DNA of 64,000 nt from Ascarosepion bandense (taxonomy: Eukaryota > Mollusca > Cephalopoda > Sepiida > Sepiidae). Below the pieces are notes generated by a model. It saw only the letters and a list, made by a program, of their open reading frames with translations. It was not told where the DNA came from and made no database searches. Of the stretch, positions 32,671 to 42,960 are shown piece after piece. Within the stretch, counting starts at the first letter, position 1. The number at the start of each line of letters is the position of its first letter. The stretch lies in the NCBI GenBank assembly GCA_037127315.1, contig JBBBDQ010000330.1, positions 7,003,501 to 7,067,500 of the forward strand, written 5' to 3'. The translations under genes were made by a program, and so were the position numbers.

Positions 32671-33484
32671 GTCTGCAAGTGTTCTTAGCTAGGTTTTGTG
32701 TTGAGGTAACCCCGATAAATATCGATAATCAAAAAAATCGGGTTATAGAAGGAGTGGTCCGATTTTAATCAAATTTGATACACTCATAGACAAAGACACA
32801 AGAAACGATATTCATTGGAGTAGATAGACTAAACTATCGCCCGGTTCACACTCCACCCACATCTATTGAACAGGTGAAGAGGCTCATCCCTTGTTTCCTG
32901 TTTAGGATGTGGTTTCCGGTTTTCTCTTTTCCATTCTTTTTACCCTTACATAGCCCCCCTGCGCATCAGTGCCGTTACCGCCTTGCTTGGGATGATATGA
33001 TTTAAAAAAAAAAAAAAAAATAGAAGTTCTAAGGTTGCAGTTCTTACAATAGTGCCGAAAATCAACAATATATATGTATATATATATATATAAAAGGCAG
33101 GATGCTTGTGTGATTGTCTGTTTATCTGCCTGTATGTCTGTATATTTTTTCAGCCATTTTATTTTAGTTTTTGCTTTGGGTTTGGCTCTAAGTAAGTATA
33201 ATTGTAGTTCTTAGTCTCAGCCATGATATCATTTACTCAGAGGACTTATTTAGCCTTCAAAATCCAGTTTACGTCAAAAAAAAAATTTATTTGATATCAA
33301 TACCAGGAATCAAAATTTGACTTATATCCATTCATTTTTCTTTCAATCTAAAGTTTTGCTTTAACTGGAAACAACTATTGCTTTTCAGTCTTTTTAGCCA
33401 ATGTCCAAAGAGTCTGAGCTCCAGGACCATGGATTAGTTTTAAAGCTTTCATTACACCCGAGCAACACTGGGCTATACTGCTAG
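32671..33484 (+). mobile_element. Helitron copy, 5'-truncated, split by SINE-G
   Basis: Begins inside the element at TCTGCAAGTGTTCTTAGC and ends with CCCGAGCAACACTGGG, CTATACTG, CTAG (33481-33484), then T. SINE-G with its poly-A at 32818-33020 interrupts it, so SINE-G inserted later. Confidence 0.85.
32818..33020 (+). mobile_element. SINE-G copy inside Helitron
   Basis: Same 5' start (AGTAGATAGACTAAACTATC) as the copy at 29686, then the LINE-1-type end CTTGCTTGGGATGATATGAT and an A17 run. A clear target duplication was not found. Confidence 0.75.
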
Positions 33485-33529
33485 TCTATGATATTAAGAA
33501 TCCTTTTTATTTCTATTTCCTTTAACACT

Positions 33530-33725
33530 TCTTAGTTGCTCACATATTCAGTTCATAGCATTCTCAGTATCCTTCTGTAGAACCACATTTCTGTTGCTTC
33601 AAGTTTCTTCTTCATCTGTAAGAAGAAGAATGTCCAGTATTTCCTGCTATGTTTCATAATACTTTGCTTAGCTTTTGGAAGGCCATAAAACTGTAATGGG
33701 AAGCTTATCAAAAAAATCTGTGTAG
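33530..33725 (-). pseudogene. LINE-2 C-terminal fragment
   Basis: The minus strand reads LEATEMWFYRRILRML, a motif shared by the LINE-2 pieces near 51.9, 54.1 and 54.7 kb. Short and broken. Confidence 0.6.
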
Positions 33726-33879
33726 TGTTTAAACCAGTGATTTTCACCAGGTGTGCCATGAAAAATTTTAAGTCATTAATGAAATTATTTTTAAAAGAAG
33801 TCTAAAGCACAATAAGTATCCGTATAAAAATTAAAACCCCTTTAAATTGATTATCTTTCTCTTAGCCCATTGCTTTCTA

Positions 33880-34255
33880 GTGGAGCATAAGCCATCGACT
33901 ACCGTTTACCATCACACAACACACTTCTGGGCTGGTTCATTGTCACTGAGGCTTTTGTAACTTCTTTTTCCTTTATTTTTACAGTCAGAGGTGTTAACCC
34001 TACACAAACCCTTTATTCTCCAGGTGAGGTGGCTTTGAATTCAGAGTTTTTCCTTCTCCTAGGCTGGTTGTCACCCAAGGCTATAGAACCCAGTCTGTCT
34101 TGCTATTTACCCATAGCTGAGAGGAGAAGTGATGGATTTATACCTTTCCCAAAGGTATGAGAATGTATACAAATGTAATGAACTTGACTGGAATTCAAAC
34201 TCGGCTTTTTGATTCCTCAATCTAATCCACTATACATTACGCCACCATGCCTCTC
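33880..34255 (-). mobile_element. SINE-A variant with alternative 3' tail
   Basis: Head and body match SINE-A on the minus strand (about 34061-34255). The 3' part (about 33880-34055) is not the usual tail but resembles the body of the 5S-headed SINE at 11736-12006 (shared GTTAGCCCTGCACCC-like block; here GTTAACCCTACAC). Confidence 0.65.
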
Positions 34256-34746
34256 CTTTAAATTGATAACATGAGTATATAATTTTTATAATCAACATAT
34301 ACATAATATATAAAGTAGGTGGTGTTTGTGAAATGGAGTCATGCGACTTGAAAAGGACTTGCTAATAAACACCAATATATGTCGAAATCACCCAAAGTTG
34401 GTTTTGGGAATGATTCAGAAATCTCATTGTGCACATATTGAACTGTGCCTGAAGTAAGGAAATCAGTTCGGGCTACATTTTTATGCTAAATATTTGCGTG
34501 CAATTTTTGTCTACTATGTCCACATGCTAGGTATAAAGAAAAGCACAGCGTATAAAGGAATTAGTCTTTGTGGAGTCTGAGTAACGTTCCAAGTTGAAAT
34601 AGTAAATGAGGCAATAAGAAATATTCTTATATCAATCTATTTCCTGTTGGACATGAAGTATCTTCATTAAAAGCAACTGAACTAAAAAAAATTGTTTTAA
34701 ATCACTTGAACAACAGAGTATAAAAATGTGAGATTTTATACTATCT
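34256..34746. other. unassigned sequence
   Basis: No supported feature. Confidence 0.4.
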
Positions 34747-34756
34747 ACTTTCTTTT

Positions 34757-35061
34757 GCATTGTGGTGCAGTGGATATCGGCTCGAAACGAGAAATTAGGA
34801 AGCTGAGTTCGAATTCCAGCTGAATTCATTGCATTCACTTACACACAAATACCCTTGGGAAAGGTATTAATCCATCTCTTCCTTCCAGTTATGGTTTAAA
34901 TAACAGGACAGATTGGGTTCTATAGCCTTGGTCGGCAACCAGTCTACCGCAGAAAGCAATGGCAACCTACTGCGGGATAATCTTCTGCCCAGTCAGTCAT
35001 GTCTCTTTCAAGACATGATTGCCCAAGCGTGTATCACGTATGGCACTTAACTGACTGACTG
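34757..35061 (+). mobile_element. SINE-A copy, full length, reference copy
   Basis: 305 bp with the 10-bp duplication ACTTTCTTTT (34747-34756 and 35062-35071). The head has an A box TGGTGCAGTGG matching TRGYNNANNGG and a B-box-like GAGTTCGAATTCC, i.e. a tRNA-type Pol III promoter. Body, hairpin and a (CTGA)n tail follow. No coding potential. Such SINEs are transcribed by Pol III and copied by a partner LINE. Confidence 0.93.
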
Positions 35062-35071
35062 ACTTTCTTTT

Positions 35072-35660
35072 ATTCCTTTATTTTTTTAACAGTGATATTC
35101 ACCATGTACAAGGCCTAAGAGCCACTCGAGGTAAAGGGTTGCAGATTAAGAGGCACAGCTTATAGGGACATTTGAGAAAAAAAATAATGGTTGACACTAG
35201 ACTTGGACCAAGACTGTAGTGATCATAGAAACATCATCTTAGGAGTCAGTTTCAAAAAGTAGCAGTTCATGGAAATAAGCTGCTCCAGCAGAACTTACAT
35301 TTCACCAGTGAAATATGAAAGAAATGAGAGTGGTTTGCTACAACATGAATGGCATGATGGATCTTAGTCATAAAGGTTAGAACAGCAAGAGGCTTATAAT
35401 GTTTCATCTGTAAGAAGCAAATTACAGGATAGAAAATAATTTGTTACACACAAATACTTTTGGACTATCAAGACCGGAAATTAAAGACTGGGTAACTCCT
35501 GTCCATATATGACAGCAGTAATTCATTTCCAACCTGATTTGTCTCTAGTAAAAGGTAGAGAATAGCAGGAGGAATTTGGTACTTACTGGAGGGGTACTGG
35601 AAGCTGACGATTTTTCTAGTATCTTTATCAATTGAACATTTATATGTGATAAATTTCTTT
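35072..35660 (-). pseudogene. LINE-4 non-LTR fragment
   Basis: The minus strand reads IRLEMNYCCHIWTGVTQSL then LDSPKVFV, matching the post-RT CCHIW.G...LD..QKR motif of CR1/L2-like elements but from a different family than LINE-1. The 3' end is CACCATG-rich and ends in an A-rich run at 35072-35095. Frames are broken. Confidence 0.55.
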
Positions 35661-36068
35661 CTATTGTTTTCTATAACCTAAAAGCTAGTGACATTGTTGG
35701 GGATGTATATATCTACTATCAGTAAAAATTTCACATAATTTCAATGGTTAGTTTTGGAGATACTAAATTGTTCATTTTTGTTGCAAAATTTTGGGGGCTA
35801 ATATATATATATATTTCTGTGCAAGAAACCTAGCCCCAATGAGTGAGAGCATCATTCAGGTGTCCTCACAAAACTTCAAAGTCAGTATGAATCTGCTCAG
35901 TTAAACTGGCAAATTCTTTGCATTAAAACTCTCAACGTTCTATCACTATACCGATATTGAGCACTTTATGATAAAAATCCTGCTTGCCAGAATACTTTTT
36001 ATTAGTAGAACTACTGAAAAAAAAAAAACATCTTGATGCCAACTATTATCATAACTATATATACACCC
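35661..36068. other. unassigned sequence
   Basis: Short (TA)n at 35801-35812; no gene. Confidence 0.4.
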
Positions 36069-36341
36069 TGATTGAGCACTCTGGAAGAGTGGGAGACTTT
36101 GTAAACAGTAGCTACTCCGACATTTACGCACAGCTCATTCGATAATGAATTGGAGCACTCTAGCTATTGGGCATGTTTATACGCGCTAAAAATCCTGCCT
36201 TCTTCTACCGGACATTTGTGGCCTAGGGGTAGATTCGCCGACTGACACTGATTCGGTCGGGTTTCAATCCTGGGTTAGGAAGCGACCGGAGTCTAAGCCG
36301 TACTGATGAGCTGTAATACAGCAAAACTGCAGATGACTATA
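36069..36341 (+). mobile_element. SINE-D copy, tRNA-like, with hammerhead-like end
   Basis: tRNA-like core: A-box-like TGGCCTAGGGG at about 36219, B-box-like GGGTTTCAATCCTGG at about 36261. The 3' part has GAGTC, TAAGCCGTA, CTGATGA, GCTG-TAATA-CAGC, AAAAC (36293-36332), which resembles a hammerhead with a perfect 4-bp stem II. Ends in a TA microsatellite. Related dimer at 57449-57960. Confidence 0.6.
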
Positions 36342-36370
36342 GTGTATATATATATATATATATCTATATA
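36342..36370. repeat. (TA)n microsatellite
   Basis: Follows SINE-D directly, as in the copy at 57958. Confidence 0.9.
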
Positions 36371-36559
36371 TAAACTTTTCTGCACTATATTATACTGAAT
36401 GCATGAATTTTAACATTCTCATTTTTTTTCAGATCTATTAAGAGCCTTAACATGGCAGCTCACAATTTGATACAAGAAATGAAAAGGTAGACTGTACTCA
36501 AGACACAAGCTGCTAACAACACTTACTCAGTTACTTAGCTTATTAACAGGTAAACAAGA

Positions 36560-36800
36560 GGTATAACAGGTGCTGCTGCATAGATCAAGGCATTCAAAAT
36601 GATGTACTCTGTTCTATCCATTTCTCAGAGTAATTTTTCCTTATAAGGGAACATTTGGCATTCATTATCTGAGCAGCTTGTACTACTGTCAGTAAAATCT
36701 ATATAATCTTTCTCTTAAAACTATTTTTCTGGAAAATAAGTTCCTCAAGTCTAATAGTTATTATTGCTGCCTTTGTTTATATGATTGAGTTTCAAAAATG
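36560..36800 (+). repeat. repeat J, copy 1 (unclassified)
   Basis: Shares TTTCCTTATAAGGGAACATT, TGGCATTCATT and a GAGCAGCTTGTACTA-type block with 40885-41160 and 42110-42320. An old dispersed family of unknown type. Confidence 0.4.
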
Positions 36801-36964
36801 TTGGCTATCATAGCAGTATTACGTTTCTCTTCAATGTTAATACAATTAAATGATAGCAAAATAAGGTTTAAATACAGAATAAATATTGCTTGTCTCATGC
36901 ACACAACATATTTAGAATGATAAAAATAAAGTAAATTTTTGCATGGACAAAGCTACTGGTAGGA

Positions 36965-37651
36965 TCTAAACTTATTTATAAATGGAACTTTGTCTGTGTG
37001 TGTGTCCGTTACCTATAAACTGAAATGGCTGAACCAATTTTCTTGAAAATTTACACAGTTGTACTTTAAGCGTCTGCAAGTGTTCTTAGCTAGGTTTTGT
37101 GTTGAGGTAACCCCGATAAATATTGATAATAATAAAAAAAATCGGGTTATAGAAGGAGTGGTCCGATTTTAATCAAATTTGATACACTCATAAAAAAAGA
37201 CACAAGAAACGATATTCAGAAGTTTCAAGGTTGCAGTTCTTACAATAGTGCCGAAAATCAATTATATATATATAAAAGGGAAGATGTTTGTGTGTGTGTC
37301 TGTATTTTTTTCAGCCCTTTTATTTTAGTTTTTGCTTCAGGTTTGGCTCTAAGTAGGTATAATTGTAGTTCTTAGTCTCAGCCATGATACCATTTACTCA
37401 GAGGACTTATTTAGCCTTCAAAATTCAGATGAAAATTACGACGAAAAAAAACTTATTTGATATTGATACCAGGAAATTAAAATTTGACTTACATCTAATC
37501 ATTTTTCTTCCAGTCTACGGTTTCGCTTTAACTGGAAACATCTATTGCTTTTTAGCCTTTCGTACCAACGTCCAAAGAGTCTGATCTCCAGGACCATGGA
37601 TTAGTTTTAAAGCTTTCATTACACCCGAGCAACGCCGAGCTATACTGCTAG
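36965..37651 (+). mobile_element. Non-autonomous Helitron, full length
   Basis: 687 bp with both ends intact: A|TCTAAACTTATTTATAAATGG at the left, and CCCGAGCAACGCCGAG, CTATACTG, CTAG|T at the right. No target duplication, as expected. The internal minus/plus frames (37384-37584) are chance. Confidence 0.92.
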
Positions 37652-38024
37652 TCTTGTATAAAACAGAAACATTGTTGGATTTCTTGTCATTTGGCAGCAA
37701 GCCAAATACTGCTGAAAGTATATTTACTGCTTACAGAAAAATTCAATAAGCTGTCTGCTTGTATGGGGATAAATAAAGATCTTTATTTTTGAATGATGTA
37801 ATTCTTGGAAATATATAATTCCAATGCATACCAAAAGTAAGCATGAAAATGCTTTTCTGGTGCAATGACAACTTTATATTTTAACCTTTTCAATCCTAAG
37901 GATATTCAGTCACAAAAAAGTATCTGTTAAATAAAACCAGTTCTTATTTTCTGAACATGATCACTTGTTTATTAAATAATACTAGTAAGGTATAATGCAT
38001 TGGATCTGAAGGCTGATGTGTACT
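37652..38024. other. unassigned sequence
   Basis: No supported feature. Confidence 0.4.
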
Positions 38025-38314
38025 CAAGGACCCACAGTCTAGTGGATAAAAGCGTTGGTTGAAATAATCCGAAAGTGATTTAACCCAAAGAGTCGAGAGT
38101 TCAATATTACTATTATCCTTACACCCTTACTCTGAGAACTGCTGTGGCTGGGTGAACAAAAACTTGATGAGTTGAGTTACTAAAGGGAATTAAATGAAAC
38201 TGAAATATCCAGAAAAGGCATATCATGTGGAACTAGAACAATCTACACCTGTAGATTAAATAAAGGGTTCAATTTGAAACTTGAAAGTATGTCACCTGAA
38301 GAAGGCCAGTGTGT
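38025..38314 (+). mobile_element. SINE-B, 5' part, interrupted
   Basis: Head TCTAGTGGATAAAAGCGTTGG, B-box-like GAGAGTTCAAT, AATAAAGGGTTCAATTTGAA, then CACCTGAAGAAGGCCAG. SINE-A interrupts it in the middle of the hammerhead-like block. It continues at 38622. Confidence 0.75.
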
Positions 38315-38621
38315 CAGTCAGTTAAGTGCCATACGTGATACACGCTTGGGCAATCATGTCTCGAAAGAGACATGACTGACTGGGTAGAAGATTATCCCAC
38401 AGTAGGTTGCCATTGCTTTCTGCGGTAGACTGGTTGCCGACCAAGGCTATAGAACCCAATCTGTCCTGCTATTTAACCCATAACTGGAAGGAAGAGATGG
38501 ATTAATACCTTTCCCAAGGGCATTTGCGCGTAAGTGAATACAATGGATTCAACTGGAATTCGAACTCGGCTCCCCGGTTTCTCGTTCTGAGCCGATATCC
38601 ACTGTACCACAAAACACATCC
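38315..38621 (-). mobile_element. SINE-A inserted into SINE-B, 11-bp target duplication
   Basis: The duplication GGCCAGTGTGT lies at 38304-38314 and 38622-38632. Full-length SINE-A with intact hairpin. Shows SINE-A was active after SINE-B. Confidence 0.94.
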
Positions 38622-38720
38622 GGCCAGTGTGTACATCACCTAAAATATTTTGAATATGAAAATACAGATGAGGACAATAGTCTAAACAATGTAAATAGTG
38701 GTAATTACAATGCTTAATCT
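38622..38720 (+). mobile_element. SINE-B, 3' part
   Basis: Resumes at GGCCAGTGTGTACA and continues to GAGGACAATAGTCTAAACAA and TGTAAATAG. The GGCCGAAAC portion is degraded in this copy. Confidence 0.7.
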
Positions 38721-38835
38721 TGGAAACATAGACAGAAGAAAAATGTTGCATAAAACATCAAAATGGTGAAAGTATTAAGCTTTGGTTGGGTACATTACTA
38801 TGCCTTTTCATAAATAATGCTAAAGAACTTCCATT

Positions 38836-38881
38836 ACAAAGTTAAGCAATGTTGAACCTGGTCAGTACATGGATGGGTGAC
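38836..38881 (+). pseudogene. 5S rRNA-derived module fused to SINE-A
   Basis: CAAAGTTAAGCAATGTTGAA then GGTCAGTACATGGATGGGTG matches the internal control region of 5S rRNA. It runs without a gap into the tRNA-like head at 38882. Confidence 0.75.
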
Positions 38882-39005
38882 TGTGGTATAATGGATATAG
38901 CTCCAAATTGTTAATTGGGGAGCTGAGTTACAATTCCAGTTAGGTTCATTGTTTTCACTTACACACAAATACCCTTGAGAAAGGTAAGAATCTGTCTTCT
39001 CCCGG
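38882..39005 (+). mobile_element. SINE-A head and body after 5S module
   Basis: TGTGGTATAATGGATATAGC (A box region), GAGTTACAATTCC (B box region), CACACAAATACCCTTGAG. Truncated after the CCCTTG body motif. Confidence 0.7.
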
Positions 39006-39079
39006 CTCCTAAATTTTTAAAATCTAAATTTTCTGGTTTTAAATAACCTGAAAAGGGTTGATAAACTGTAGAAAACAAA

Positions 39080-40180
39080 TTTATCAGTCAGTCTACATCT
39101 TCTATAGTTCCTGTTTTTAAGAACTCATGCAAACTGTCTGATCTTTCTAACTACTGATCTATTAGTCTTCTCTAAAATATTTGGAAAAAATTCTAGATGA
39201 TCTAATCAATTCTGGATTAATTAAACATCTCATCTCACAGAGTCTTCTTTCAAACAAACAATATGACTTTCACTTCTCTTGCTCAACTACCAGTGTGTTA
39301 ATATTTATTACTAAAAGAGTCTATCATTCTTTAGATAAGAATGGCAAAGCTCAAGTGGTTGCTTTAGCTATCTCGAAGGCTATTGACAGGTTTTAGCATA
39401 CTTGTCTTCTTTACAAGTTCAAATTTGAAATTTGATTCAAACTTTATTTAAATGTGAAATGAAAATCGTCTTGAATGTCCACTCTTCTAGATCTTTTTAT
39501 ATTAATACAGGCTCCCTCCACAACTCAGTATTAATGCTGATGATAACTAATTACTCATGCCTTAATTCTAAGTTTAATTGATTCAATAAGGTCAAATTGG
39601 CAGCTAATAGAAAAAAATGACCTTCAACTTGTTGAGACAAGAAATGGTTTCTTAATTTTAGAACCTCCAAAATGAAACTGCTCTCTTTAAATCATCTTAG
39701 AAACCTTTTGACTTCCATCAGCATGGCTGATGCTAATCACCATGAGAATGATTCATTGCACCTTCTCAGGTTAACATTTTCCACTGACATGAAGTGGAAT
39801 GATTTTATTGAATCAACTGCTAAGCAGCTTGGATAGTTGGCCTCCCGTCTTGGGTTTCAGTCACTTTTCCACCACTGTAATTTTAATGGTAATTATTTTG
39901 ATGAGCTTTCCTCTTGGCACCTAGGCTTTACAAACTTAAATGCAGTACTAGATTGGCAGTTACGTCTCAGTATTTCATTGTTGAAATTGCTACATAAATT
40001 GAGAGAGATGTTCTATACTAACAGTGTCTTCTCTTGCACTTGTTTGTGGAACTCTTTTCCAGCTTCTTGCTTTTCTGTCAACTTTGATCTTCAAAAGTTT
40101 AAATGCAATGTCAATAATCAGCTTTGTACCCTTAATTCTTGTTCTTTTATTGTCCTCTCTCCTTAACATTTTCTCACATC
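39080..40180 (+). pseudogene. LINE-1 copy, long but decayed (5' part)
   Basis: Sense-strand relics in order: SNY.SISLLSKIFGKILDDLI-like at 39150-39195; LLSNKQYDFHFSCSTTS at 39248-39300; VVALAISKAIDRF (the AFDRV region) at about 39357; FNSKTKLLS-like at 39655; LTFSTDMKWNDFIESTAKQL at about 39770-39830; WNSFPASCFSV at 40048; and LQKFKCNVNNQL at 40090. The segment between palm motifs A and C is deleted. Many stops. Confidence 0.75.
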
Positions 40181-40487
40181 AGTCAGTCAGTTAAGTGCCA
40201 TACGTGACACACGCTTGGGTGATCATGTCTTGAAAGACACATGACTGACTGGGCAGAAGATTATCCTGCAGTAGGTTGCCATTGCTTTCTGCAGTGGACT
40301 GGTTGCCAGCCAAGGCTGTAGAACTCAATCTGTCCTGTTATTTAACCTATAACTGGAAGGAAGAGATGGATTAATACCTTTCCTAAGGGTATTTGTGCAT
40401 AAGTGAATGCAATGAATTCAACTGGAATTCAAACTCGGCTCCCCAATTTCTCATTCTGAGTCGATATCCACTGCACCACAATGCACA
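40181..40487 (-). mobile_element. SINE-A inserted in LINE-1 3' UTR
   Basis: Full-length minus copy; the LINE-1 3' UTR resumes at 40488 (GTGGCCTTACTGCCTTGC at about 40518). The duplication at the site is imperfect. Confidence 0.88.
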
Positions 40488-40560
40488 TATTCTTTCAAAA
40501 TCAGTAACTTATGTCTTAGTGGCCTTACTGCCTTGCTTAAAGTGAAATAAAGAAAAATGC
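40488..40560 (+). mobile_element. LINE-1 3' terminus after SINE-A
   Basis: TAGTGGCCTTACTGCCTTGC, TTAAAGTGAAATAAAGAAA: the family's 3' end with a degraded A-rich tail. Confidence 0.7.
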
Positions 40561-40884
40561 TGTCCAGTGCCTGAGTTTCAGAGACACAATGAAGTAATCT
40601 GGTTTATATGTTTATTTTCAGACAAATTCCAAAGTTCAAACACTTCTTTTAGTTTCACTTAGAGGTTTTAGCCAGCATTGATGTTTCTTACAGAATAACA
40701 AGTTGGCATCAAATAGAATTTAGTGTTATTTTGTTTTATCTAAGTAAAAAAGAAAAAAGATTTAGATTCTTTTTATGGCTCATATTATCCAAAAATTCCT
40801 CAAATAACAAAGTGGAATAATTCTGTATTTTTAAAACAACATCAACAATGACAAACATTTAACAGCAATAAATCTTTTTTGAGG

Positions 40885-41160
40885 CAATTACACAAATATT
40901 TTCCCTATCCTGTCACTGATGCCTCATTGTTCTTGATTTTCCAAACTTCAAAGAATAATTATAATGATAATATTAACTGTTTCCTTATAAGGAATCATTT
41001 GGCATTCATCGACTGTGCAACTAGCACCATTTTTGGTTTAAATTCTTTTCCTTTCAGGAAAAAATTTCTCAATTCCACTGTTATTATTCTTTCCAGTATT
41101 GAGAAGAGATTTCCTTCCTAACCTTTTGTCTGAAGAAGTATGGAATGTCAACATCTTGAT
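40885..41160 (+). repeat. repeat J, copy 2 (unclassified)
   Basis: TTTCCTTATAAGGAATCATT, TGGCATTCATCGACTGTGCA, ACTAGCACCA. Closest to the presumed ancestor of the three copies. Confidence 0.45.
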
Positions 41161-41764
41161 TATGTCATTATTTTCTCTGAGTTACATTAGCTATTTATTT
41201 TAGTTGTTGCTGCTGTTGAAAGTCCTCAAGTGATGTGGTTTCTGTTATTTGGTCCAATTCTTTGTTTTTTATTCTGTAGTATCAATTCACAAGGTTCAAC
41301 AAAGCATCTCTGAGAAAGTGGTTGTATACAGATGATAGTTTGCAGAATTGAACTTTGTGGTTAGACAAAGCTGTTCAAAATGGCAAATTGCAGTACTGTA
41401 GTAGAATTATCTGCTTTGTTTGTTTTTTAATTTTTAACTTTTCCTTAAACTATTTCTTTCATAAAACAATTTCAAATTAAAGTGAAAGCAATTTTGAAAT
41501 TACACAGTGAAAACAGGAGGCACTGAAAAATGACACCCCCACACATGCCTATGGGATTAGGTGTAGCTAGCTGCATGCAGCAAACCATCAGCCAGTCAAG
41601 TGTGCAATGAGGTCAGACATATGAATGTCCCACTCAGCAATTGTACCAATGAGGAACAATGCACTTTAGAAAAGTTGATTTAGTTTTTATCAGTCTTTAC
41701 CATTTGCTACCATTTGAAAAGAGTGATTTTCTGACTTTCACTTTCTGGAATTCAGTTTTCTTTC

Positions 41765-41940
41765 TCTTAGACTGGTTTCCACCCAAGGCTAGAAAGCCCA
41801 GTTTACCCACTTATTTAACACATAGCATGAGGGAGAAGAGGAAATTGTTGTAGGTCTTTCCCAAGAGTGAACCACAAGCATACTGGGATGAAATTTTAAC
41901 TCAATTCACCAATTCCACATTCTATACTGATGAAGAGACT
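41765..41940 (-). mobile_element. SINE-A relict
   Basis: Body motifs (ACTGGTTTCCACCCAAGGCT; CTTTCCCAAGAG) with a decayed head. Confidence 0.5.
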
Positions 41941-42109
41941 TGCTATTCAAACCAATTGTAGAAAAAATTAACAGAGGAAGATTTTTTTTTTAAAATTTTA
42001 TTATCATTTTATTTCAAGTAGTTCATTGGTTTATCAACTCATTACTGTAAAAAATGATATGACAGAATACACTTATGTGCTCCTTGACACAAAGACAAAG
42101 AGATAGTAT

Positions 42110-42320
42110 TATATATGACCAAACACACAAATGGTAATAGTGATATTAGCTATTTCCCTACAAGGAAACAAGTGACATTTATTGAAGGAGCAACCAGTAC
42201 TGCTTTCAATAGAAATTTAGAAAATTTTTTAAAACATTTTTTAGGAAAACAGGCTTCAAGTTCAGTATCTGTTATCACTTTTTCCTTATTGACCTTCTTG
42301 GTTATGTCAAGTGGATTAAA
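42110..42320 (+). repeat. repeat J, copy 3 (unclassified)
   Basis: TTTCCCTACAAGGAAACAAG, GACATTTATTGAAGGAGCAA, CCAGTACTGCTTTC. Confidence 0.4.
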
Positions 42321-42334
42321 GTATTAATTTGTAA

Positions 42335-42640
42335 ATTTGGTGACACAATGATACTGAGTTCAATTTTTGTCTTGTGTAGTGTGTACTTGCACTCAGTGGA
42401 AAAGGGCAAGCAATGACTAAACAGTAGTATATAAAGATAAGAACTAGACGACATCCCTAAACATGAGCAGTGGAATAAGAGCAGCCTAAACCCTTAAAAT
42501 AAATAAAGGATTAAGTTCAAAATCCCCTGTGGAGCACCCACATCAATATACACCTGATAAAGGCCAGAGGGCACAATGGACGAAACATTATAATAACAAC
42601 AATGAGGACAATAGTTTGAATATCTATAGTGTAAATAACT
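42335..42640 (+). mobile_element. SINE-C copy
   Basis: TGGTGACACAATGATACTGA, GAGTTCAATTTTTGTC, ACATGAGCAGTGGAATAAGA, then CACCTGATAAAGGCC...GGACGAAACATT (hammerhead-like, CTGATAA variant) and AACAATGAGGACAATAGTTT. The only SINE-C here without an inverted partner. Confidence 0.65.
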
Positions 42641-42829
42641 TTACTTTCACTTTTTTTTTTTTAATGCCATGTCTCTTCAGGTCACATGCAGTCATAATTA
42701 TTTTCTTCTTCTTTAATATCCATTAATTGCTTCAATGTCTTAAAAAAGATAGTGCAGTGGTTTCCCATAGCTTTCTATATGATTTTAAATTTGAAGTTGT
42801 CTTTATCATAGAACAACTATCTTCCAAAT

Positions 42830-42960
42830 CTTAAGAGTCAAGTCTACCCTATGATTTAACTCATAGCCAGAAGGAGAAGAGAACATTAGTGCACAGTAAA
42901 CATAACTGCTTCATAACTCTCAGCTTCAAATTTCCATACTAGTAATTGTAATTCTATCAA
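42830..42960 (-). mobile_element. SINE-A relict
   Basis: Weak match to the body (TACCCTATGATTTAACTCAT AG) and head region. Low identity. Confidence 0.35.

Noticed and set aside
36219..36275. True tRNA gene
   Set aside because: A- and B-box-like motifs are present, but no acceptor stem pairing or terminator; it belongs to a repeated SINE.
40885..42320. CRISPR-like or satellite array for the three repeat J copies
   Set aside because: Spacing is irregular, copies are about 200 bp and diverged, and the DNA is clearly eukaryotic.
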